DNA from: Synaphobranchus kaupii
Lineage: Eukaryota > Chordata > Actinopteri > Anguilliformes > Synaphobranchidae
DNA: 64,000 nt
Direction of reading: 5' to 3'
NCBI GenBank assembly: GCA_029718625.1
Contig: CM056377.1
Location: 112,865,641-112,929,640, forward strand
The notes beneath the pieces are model-generated. The model was not told where the DNA came from. It saw only the letters and a list, made by a program, of their open reading frames with translations, and did no database searches. Of this stretch, positions 1 through 64,000 are shown piece by piece (positions within the stretch are counted from its first letter, which is position 1; each line of letters opens with the position of its first letter). The translations under genes and the position numbers were made by a program.

Positions 1-1356
1 AAAGACTACAAGAAGCAAATTAATAAATATAAAACTACTTTTATGTTGCAGCAATATAATTTGCAATAAACATTTATGCATGGGAATAATGCATTCTAAT
101 GGGAAAAAAGTGTGCCAAAAAATTAATGAATTCAATATATGAATATGAATAAATAAACATCTCCTAAGCTGTATACGACTGGAAGTCATCATTTTGAAAA
201 ATGCTTTGGCACAATGATGATATTCAATTGATACCACTTCCCTGGCAATCCCTCTCTGCAGCTGCAGACAGATGTTAACTTGTCTGCGGCCAATATACGT
301 ATATCAGACGGGCACCCTGAGGAAACCACAGGTGGTAATGGTAAAATCATCTGCAGCCCAAACAAACCATGTCTGAGAGGCAGGCAGCAACCTTCAGACA
401 TGCCCAGGCTCCTCATGTAGTTTCTGAAGAGAAGGCAGTGTAGATGTGCACCACCGTCAACAGGAAGGCAAAACTCTGCACTTCAGGGACGGCTTTTTTC
501 TCTTCTAATATAATCTCTCCTAATTAATGTCTATCTTCTGAAACAAGAAACCAATATGAACAGATGGCGCAAATGAATTAAAAAAAGCGTTCAGATGTTT
601 ATTTTTCGAAAGATATAATTTGCTGCCAAGAAAGCCTTGAGATGCATTCGATTTCCTGTGATTTTTGTCTCTCTTGTCAGTATTCCCATGAATGTCCATC
701 TTTGTGGGGACACCAAAGCAACGGTTAATCAGACAGACAGTTTCCCCCAAGGAAAAACGACTGAAATGGAATCACAACCAGATTTGTCTGCCAACCTCAC
801 TCTAATCCATGCTGTCTTGGTAAACAAGAGATGATGCCAGTATATCTCAGTTTATAGAACAGGAGTGAGAAATATGTGTAAGGTATTGACCTCAGCCCCC
901 ACCCACCCCACCCATCCACCCGCTGTCTCTCTCTCTCTCTCTCTGTGTAATTTGTTGTTTCCAGCGCTCTAATCTCCTGTGTGTGCACATGGGGCTGATA
1001 AAAATAGAGGTTCTCTGCAGCGGCAGGGAAGTGGTTGGGGAAAGGATGCTTAGATGCACACCGGATACTGACACGCGACAAATTTTCCGAACATCACACG
1101 GCATTTCTGAAATATTTTGGTGCGCGGAACACGCACTGCTCCGCAACAGACCTGGAACAGCTGCGCGGCCCTCGGCTCTTCCAGCTCTTCCCCTTAGCCG
1201 TCCCCACGCAGTGTTCAGTCACAGTTTGCCACTGATGAGCCCCGCCACGTGTTCCTGTCCTTTGTGATCATGAAAGTGCTAACGAAGCAGATGCTTTCCG
1301 AATCTGCTCACCTCCATTGTTTTCAAGTTTTCAAGTGGATTTTGTTCCCCTCTGTG

Positions 1357-1372
1357 CCCCCCCCCCCCCCCC
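1357..1372. repeat. Poly-C run (16)
   Basis: Sixteen C in a row, which read as G in the sema5a transcript. Confidence 0.95.
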
Positions 1373-1662
1373 AGGTATTTCTCATCTGCTCCTATTTTGG
1401 AATGGTAAAAGGATACCATGGTCACGAGGATTTTGGAAAGCTAATGACAGAGAGAGTGGAAATAGCGTTAAAATAACAAGCAGTACCACCTCCCCTGTAA
1501 TCCCAGATGAGGTCAGTACGGTTGAAGTTCCTTCCCTGTCTTTTCCTCATTCCACTGAGGGGACCACTGTTATGTTTTCACAGCTAGCATTTTCAGAAAC
1601 CAAAAGAGAAATACAAGTGCACAATATTTTAGTACATTTTGTAATATAGCATTTTTTATGGT

Positions 1663-1713
1663 CCTGGGCTATGAATAGCTGCAGCTATTGACTGCAACTA
1701 TTCATAGTCCAGG
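1663..1713. repeat. Short near-perfect hairpin, 22 bp arms, 7 b loop
   Basis: Arms 1663-1684 and 1692-1713 are reverse complements at 20 of 22 positions, with loop ctattga at 1685-1691. It starts about 160 bases downstream of exon 14 in the transcript. It could be a small MITE remnant or a transcribed stem-loop. The stem is shorter than most microRNA precursors. Confidence 0.75.
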
Positions 1714-1873
1714 AAACGTAGGGTTAATGTAGTGGGCTGCGGAAATACTGCGGAGAAGGATTGGATCTCTGCGGTGAAGTTCGGGGCGCTATTTTGGCCT
1801 TGGCACCACTGGGTCACGGGGGTTTGCCAGGACCCATGTTACAGTTTGGGGAGAGGAAGGACGGAGGACCTAC

Positions 1874-57879
<56,006 letters not shown>

Positions 57880-57937
57880 GGGCACTGGGGCACTGGTCAC
57901 TTCTCCTCAGGCCTTGGGCCAGGGCACTGGGCATCTG
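57880..57937 (-). other. Probable 5' UTR part of exon 1 with overlapping uORF start
   Basis: Upstream of the start codon, the minus strand shows a pyrimidine-rich stretch ending in tctcctcag, a plausible acceptor with the exon beginning at 57937. If so, an ATG at 57934-57932 lies 55 bases before the main ATG, in another frame. It opens a 54-codon frame that ends at 57770, past the main start. Such an overlapping upstream frame would be expected to lower translation of the main frame. The exon boundary is inferred, and no promoter or upstream non-coding exon could be identified. Confidence 0.45.
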
Positions 57938-58896
57938 CTGAGGAGACCTCGGAATGAGAGAAAGGGCAAGTCAAGCTGGAGCCACTCCGGCGGCTGCTGG
58001 AGCCATCACATTTTACAGGACGACCCCTGATCCTTTCACCCTTTGCCCCCTGACCTTACATATCTGACCCCGGTGGGAGATCTGCATTTTGTACCACATG
58101 CCGCATACCAGGAAAAGGGTGTATGTGTGTGTGTTTTATATCTTAAGGGGCTCCATTGTTTTTTTTCAAAGCGACATTGAAAAGTGAAAAGTCTTTTCTT
58201 GCTCTGTACAGAAAGGCATGTTTTATTTTATTTTTAAAAGGGCCCATAAAAATGAGAGGTCTGGTTCAATGAAGGAGGTCGCGGATTTCTGAAATGGAAT
58301 GTAAGGCTCTCATGACCTGGTAATATAAAGCACCTGCTGCTCTCTGTTGCCAACATCTGTCAGTCAAGTCTATCCTTCAAGTTCCATACCAGTGTTTTCA
58401 CTTTCTGTAATAACCCAGTGATTCAGCCATCTAACTGAACCCATTTTTGAAGTGCTGTATGCATTTAAAATCAGACACGAAAGGATGAAGAGGTCACTGA
58501 TTCACGCCATATATTTGAGATTTGCCCTTTACTATAAATTTCTTCTTCACCACTTAAATTTCTTGAAATGATCGTGTCCAATCTGTTGAGATGCATTGCC
58601 GAAGACTACAGTAGACTCTCAGAGTACACATTAGTCACAGGCTTACATACCTGCACAGGCGTACAGCTGGACACTTAGTAAGAGTGGCCACGAGAGAGGA
58701 TGCTTAGAATAAGATGTTGTAGTTACATTCATATATTTTCACCATTTTGAAGTTTCTGATACTTGCACCTTTCCAAACGAGGAAAGAATACATTTTACCT
58801 AACGGTGTACTGTTAATAAAAAAGGAGACCAATGAAAATACTTTTTTGGTTTTTGAGTAATTCTGCAATGTGATAACTGCAATGTGAAAATTACAC

Positions 58897-58916
58897 TTAA
58901 AGGGATAATTCACTTT
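58897..58916 (+). mobile_element. Solo end of an Angel-like MITE
   Basis: TTAAAGGGATAATTCAC matches the Angel-type end seen at 40812 but has no matching opposite end nearby. Confidence 0.5.
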
Positions 58917-59989
58917 TAATTGGCTCAGACAGCTTTTGTGTGCAATGAAGGATATTTTTTTTAATATTCAGGGGTTCCTGGTTTAAAGCAAGAAAATACA
59001 TTCCAAGTACTACAAAGCATCTTGTACAGTGATGGTATGATTCCAAATGCTATATACGTACTGTATATATACATATACATTTTATAGCAGAATGATAAAC
59101 ATAAAAATCTAATTTAAATTGTGCTGGCGCATCTTTCCTCCTCAGTTCTCAAGCGACTCTGCATTCAGAGCAACCCGTGTAATACGTGCATTAGTTTTGA
59201 TTGATATAAGAAGCTGTGCCATAGTTTCCTCGAGGACAGGCCGCAAGGTCATTGCTAGGAAATTGTTCCAACTGAAAATCAGATTACCAGCAATTTTTGT
59301 GTGCAGACTGCTTTGGAGTTTACAACATGGTACAAGAACAAAGCAGTGGATGAGATATCATTTTTAAAGTATTTGTAGTGTCATAATAAAAAGCAACCCA
59401 AATTAATTTAATGCGCTTAAGCATATGTAACATGCACCATGCCATATTTCTAAGTGATACGGTACATAGACTGTCAGTATTTTCAACAGCTGAATAAAGA
59501 TACCAGAAATGGCAGTATGCAAGTGACAGATACTATTTATCCAGTTCAATATAAAACAAACTTAAAGGCAAACATATGTTGGGTATGAACAGCTAAACCT
59601 AAAAACTATATCAGAATGCAATGGACTTCTCTATACTGTGCATAAACTTTTGCTAAGCTCATGTTCTGTGTCCGTACATACACGCATATTTAGAAGGCCG
59701 AAAACACTTACAAGTTGTTACAAGTATGAATGAGTAAGAGGACTCGCTCCTGTATTCACAACGCTGTCAAGTAAGCGCCATATTTGCTCTGAACGTAAAT
59801 CTCGCATTTAAATTACCACGCAGGTGTAAACGTGATCTCCAATGTCAACAAACATGGACGCGGCCATTCAGTTTTTGTTCATCTTTGCAGAGAGAAGCCG
59901 GAGAAGACGTTCGTTTCCACATCTGATCTGGCAGCGAATGAAGCAACGTCAACTAAAGCTTCTTTTACGTCGCCCTTAGCACACTCAGG

Positions 59990-60248
59990 AACTCAGGGAG
60001 CGTTGTGCAGTTAAGCACTGCACATCTACTACCAGTTGTCAACTCCCGTTCTCGTCCACACTCGCACAACCAAGCACATTTGCGTAGGAACAGGAGTCAA
60101 CTTTGGTAGTCGCTACCTGTACGAACAAGACTCGTTACTACTAGTTGTCGCTCTTGTTCATAACCATACTAAGTGTGAACTTGATCGGATTAAGCACTAA
60201 TATGAGGAGCGACAACCGTATTTAGCTGTAATGTGAACGGGGCCTAAG
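59990..60248. mobile_element. Possible decayed DNA transposon
   Basis: Ends in TGTGAACGGGGCCTAAG, a terminal sequence common in teleost repeats. It contains two diverged copies of a ctactaccagttgtc motif. The left end is not found. Confidence 0.35.
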
Positions 60249-61550
60249 TTACTTAATTCATATTACTGTATAACTTAAGATGAAAATCATGAACACCTTC
60301 TCGCTAGCTCTGGTCTTTCTTTGTATGGTTGTGCTATGACTCAGCAGTGCAGATTTCAAACAGAAGGTCATACTCCTGCCACAGCTCACTGAGTTTCTCC
60401 ATGTACACAGGCCTCTGTCACCGTCAGCAGCCAGGCTCAGCCAGCTGCCCTCACTGTTGCTGCTGATTATATTCAGACTATATTTGTTTTTTCTTTCTAC
60501 TTGCTATTCAGACTGGCCATTTACTGTATGTCATAATGCATTAGCTGGGAGAGAAAATGATTAAATTTTTCTTGATGTTCGGCGCTGATCGAGACCATTC
60601 AAAGGCAATTATCTGGATGTCTGTGACCCTCCTACAGTTACCTTCCCACGACATCCCAATGCTGAAAAGAAATGTAAATGTTTATTTATTGTCTTAAAGA
60701 TTTGGTGGGAAGGTCAGACAGTGAGGGTAAGTGATAGTGCGACCAAATGAGCAGTGTCATAGTGGGGGCTGACCAATGAAAGGTTGCTCAGAACCAACTA
60801 TATGAAGTGCCATGCAGTGAAGATACAAAATACACCCTTTCTGATCACAGAGCACTTATTAGCCCCTGTGAGATGTAAACGTTTTCAATTTACCTCACTG
60901 TCACTCAGTGAAATTTGCCTGTTCAATTCAATGGTTGTAGATAACCCACAGACACAGCAATATCCGATAACAAACTGCAGAGAGTGCATCTTAACGGGTG
61001 CCAAATTCCTCACACGTCATCCAAATGCCCCAGTTCAACCTCAAAGCTTAACTAAATCCGTAAGGCCCAGCTGTGAAAAATGGGGCTGCTTTCAAAAGCA
61101 ACTTCACTCATTATCTTGAAGATCATTGCCGCATAGGCCTATGCTGTATACATTTTTTATCATGTTTAACTGAGGTGATATAAATAACACCAAACATTAG
61201 ACAAATGTGGAAGATATAACTGGTTTTCAAAATGATTACTACAAAAAAAAATAAGACTAGTCTCATATTTGGAGGGGAATAAAAAATATTCAGTGGAAAA
61301 CATTTATCAGGAGACCATACATTTTCCACAGCTCACCCTACGTTAGTTATTATAGACTTGTTTATCTATGTGTAATGTTTGTAAAACTCCTTAGCAAGAG
61401 CTGGAGCCGATGTTATGACTAACCTCATACTCAAATATACAGTCTACACAGACAGTTGGGGAGTTGGAAGAGGAGTTGGAAGAACAACGGCAGGTCAGCC
61501 TGTTTGTTTCAATTGGGCAGAAACTGGCCTGGATCGACCTACGACTGAAA

Positions 61551-61564
61551 GGGGGGGGGGGGGG
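61551..61564. repeat. Poly-G run (14)
   Basis: Fourteen G in a row. Confidence 0.95.
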
Positions 61565-62426
61565 TCATGGGTACTGTGAGAGTGTGAATACTTGTGCAAA
61601 ATGCCAACGGAGAATACTCATGCAAAATGCCAACGGAGAGAGGGAATCCACAGAAAAAGAGCCTATTGCACCGTATGACCTGACATGAAAGGTTTTTTTT
61701 TTAATCTCAAAAGTGTTCATCTAATATCCAATTTGCATCGATATGGGCAGAAAAGTTTGAATTTGTTGCTTTTATCCTGTTAACATACCTCCAGAGGTAG
61801 AAAACAACTCTCACTGCTGCAGACAACGAGTCTCAAAGATTTTGAAAGACCCTACACCTTGTGCAGTGTAACTGAATCAGACATGCTGGTAAAGTGACCT
61901 TTTTTTGTGTGTGTCATGGCCTCAAGAGGGATTGCACAACTGGTAAAATTCATGGCTAGACATAAAATCTGAGCTGAATGTTCAATAGTGGAAACCTGAC
62001 AAGCGAATGAAGATTGATGGATGGCATCCCCAACGAATGCCTGAAATGTCTAGTACAGCTAATCCCTCCATTCCTGACTCTTAGCCTGAGGCAGCGTGGT
62101 TAAAAACTTGAGCTCAGTAACGATAAATCTATCAAATGTTTTTGCATTTGTACTGTGAAAAAGAGAGGAGAATATGTAAAATCAATGCGTAAATCACATC
62201 CTTAGTGCCATTCTACTGTTCAGCAACTGTGCTGCAGTCCATTTCCACTGTTGACTATTTGAACGACTAGCTGTGCCTTTCACAGCATGTCTCTTTGGAG
62301 CAAGTCAACACATTTGTTGATTGGTTTTATACTAAGTTTGCTAAACATGAGCATGTGGTAAGAAGTAGAAACAAAACGCATTGATTGGTTTTTCTACTGT
62401 GTGAGGTTTTTAGATAAACGTGATCT

Positions 62427-62590
62427 TAATAATAATAATAATAATACATTCAATTTCTATAGCGCTTTTCTAGGTACTCAAAGTGCTTTACAGTTTAAAA
62501 TTACACACAGTAAAATTATTTAATAAGTAGTTAATAAAAAAAATTATAATAAAAAAATAAAATAAAATAAAATAAAATAAAATAAAATAA
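62427..62590. repeat. AAT repeat, common fish repeat fragment and (AAAAT)n
   Basis: An AAT run (62427-62445) precedes TATAGCGCTTTTCTAGGTAC and TCAAAGTGCTTTACAG, a motif pair common in teleost interspersed repeats. An AAAAT run follows (about 62551-62590). Confidence 0.65.
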
Positions 62591-63171
62591 TTAAGACAGA
62601 TAAAAAGAAGGAGTATAATTGAAAATTTCAGTCATGGGATAGAGGGGGGGATGTTTGTGTACAAGACGACGACATTTATCAGACTTGTGTGAGTTGCACA
62701 GTAAAAAAAAGCCATCTGTCCAAACATGCCAGAGAATGTGACAAGAGAGAGCACAGCCTTGCTGATGCACCTCTGCACTCTCAGAAAGCCAGACAACCCA
62801 CCTATAAAATTCCAGACTTTGCTTTTAAGTAATAACAACAGAAATGCCCCATAAACATCCAACATATTTTCCCAGACAAGAATATTTGTGGTTTGTAGAC
62901 ACCTGTGATGCTGTGTTATATTGTGCATCACACAAACCTTACAGAAAAGTCAATACTACATTCAGGTGCAATACATTTGGAAGCATAAATAAATAAAAAT
63001 AACCTGACAGCTCTCTTCCACATTCATAAGGACGATGTGGTTGTCATTAAATCTGATCCAGAAACAAGGAATGTGTCACTAATCATGCCATTAAATTATA
63101 ACAAAAGCATGGCTGTGTAATGACAAAAAATGTGGAAAAAAAATGGTTTCACTGGACATATCCTATACGTT

Positions 63172-63308
63172 AGTGGCTGGTTTCCCAGACAAAGTTTTTA
63201 GCCTAGTCCACTACTGGACTACTAGGTTTTCTTTTTCAGTGGATATTGCCATTGGATAAATGTTTTTAGTCCAAGACCAGGCTTAATCCTTGTCTGGGAA
63301 ACTAGCCC
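63172..63308. mobile_element. Palindromic MITE-like element, 137 bp
   Basis: TGGTTTCCCAGACAAAG at the left and CCTTGTCTGGGAAACTAGCC at the right are inverted. Inner gcctagtcc / ggactactag and tagtccaagacc blocks extend the symmetry. The TTTCCCAGACA end occurs in many fish short repeats. Confidence 0.7.
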
Positions 63309-63689
63309 TACATGCTTCTTATGCTTAAAATGTCTTGTAAAAAGAAATCCAGCTAGCGACAACAAAACACCAAAAGTGCAGAACGTTCCATATCAGTCTG
63401 CAAACATGTACATCAACAATAGGAATTCTTCCTGAGCAACCTCATGATATTCCATTGACATTTTTTCCTCAGTCAGTCAGAACGATTCCTATCAGAAACT
63501 CAATGCTCCGTTTCAAGACCACTGCCTCACAATCTGTTCAGCAAACAACTTTCCAGCAGAATACATCAAGGCAGGTAACATCAAGCAACCGACAGCAGAT
63601 GGCCTCATCCTGGGTGCATATCTGATTTAAACACAGACAGCACTCTTACTAAAAAGATGATGACACCTGTGACTGTAAAAAGTGGGAAT

Positions 63690-63702
63690 GGGGGGGGGGG
63701 GG
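63690..63702. repeat. Poly-G run (13)
   Basis: Thirteen G in a row. Confidence 0.95.
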
Positions 63703-64000
63703 CACTTATATGCATTATTTATCATGCCCTACAGAGCGTAGGCATGCATACATACATAAGAACCGAAGTTGAGAGGACAACAGTACTTTTATCTCTCGCA
63801 AATGAAAGCATTGTGTGCCAGATCAGGCAGGAGTTGGAGCCTTTCGGGATAACTACAGGCTGTAGTCGGCCACAGCTTGAGTTAGACTGAAATCTGGGAC
63901 AGCACACCCAGCAATTTTAGCCTGTTCCACCCTGATTCTGCAGAGCCTCCCTTTTCACATTTTATTTTTACCTCCGCAGTCTCCTCCAACTGGACGATGG

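Larger units (their letters stand above)
1..1873 (-). other. Intron 14 of sema5a (start only)
   Basis: Non-coding. It contains a CT-rich stretch near 925-945, a poly-C run (1357-1372) and a compact inverted repeat (1663-1713). Short open frames here match nothing I recognise. The region is transcribed as intron if the gene continues to the left. Confidence 0.8.
57938..64000. other. Sequence upstream of sema5a coding exon 1
   Basis: 6 kb without a recognised gene. It contains an Angel-like terminal fragment (58897-58916), a decayed repeat (about 59990-60248), poly-G runs (61551-61564, 63690-63702), a short fish repeat with an AAAAT tract (62427-62590) and a palindromic element (63172-63308). 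It probably includes a 5' UTR intron and possibly the promoter, which I could not locate. Confidence 0.7.

Overview
The window comes from a vertebrate nuclear genome, almost certainly a ray-finned (teleost) fish. It holds one large intron-rich gene on the minus strand. The introns are full of teleost-type repeats: Tc1/mariner remnants, TTAA-flanked MITEs, a hAT-like MITE, L2-clade LINE pieces, a tRNA-derived SINE with an UnaL2-like tail, and long microsatellites. The UnaL2-type tail was first described in eel, so an elopomorph is possible. That tail is widespread in fish, so this is only a hint.

The gene is semaphorin 5A (sema5a). I could place 14 coding exons on the minus strand, from the start codon at 57879 down to 1874. 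All have AG/GT boundaries and compatible phases. Joined, they give exactly 2103 coding bases (701 codons) with no internal stop. The product begins with a signal peptide, followed by a full Sema domain, a PSI domain and thrombospondin type-1 repeats 1, 2 and most of 3. The remaining repeats, the transmembrane segment and the cytoplasmic tail must lie beyond base 1 of the window.

Layout, in transcript order from high to low coordinate: 57938-64000 is upstream or 5' UTR-intron sequence with no recognised gene. Exon 1 (57726-57879) encodes the signal peptide. Intron 1 (11.5 kb) holds L2 LINE debris, a ~540 bp Tc1 copy and a small MITE. Exon 2 is at 46159-46258. Intron 2 holds a decayed Tc1 transposase and two abutting TTAA elements. 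Exon 3 (46 bp) is at 39677-39722. Intron 3 (12.7 kb) holds a second ~540 bp Tc1 copy, a 56-base poly-C run and GC-rich islands. Exons 4-11 (26970 down to 11460) complete the Sema and PSI domains. Exons 12-14 (7627 down to 1874) encode the thrombospondin repeats. Intron 12 is only 108 bp, and intron 13 contains a ~950 bp Tc1-derived element with a large internal hairpin.

I found no RNA gene, no CRISPR array, no bacterial-type operon and no second protein-coding gene. Apart from the sema5a exons and the transposon remnants, open frames in the window look like chance frames or low-complexity translations. The most noteworthy items are structural: hairpin-forming transposons inside the sema5a transcription unit, a short intron whose retention would give a truncated soluble semaphorin, and nested or abutting MITEs. 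I see no convincing undescribed system.
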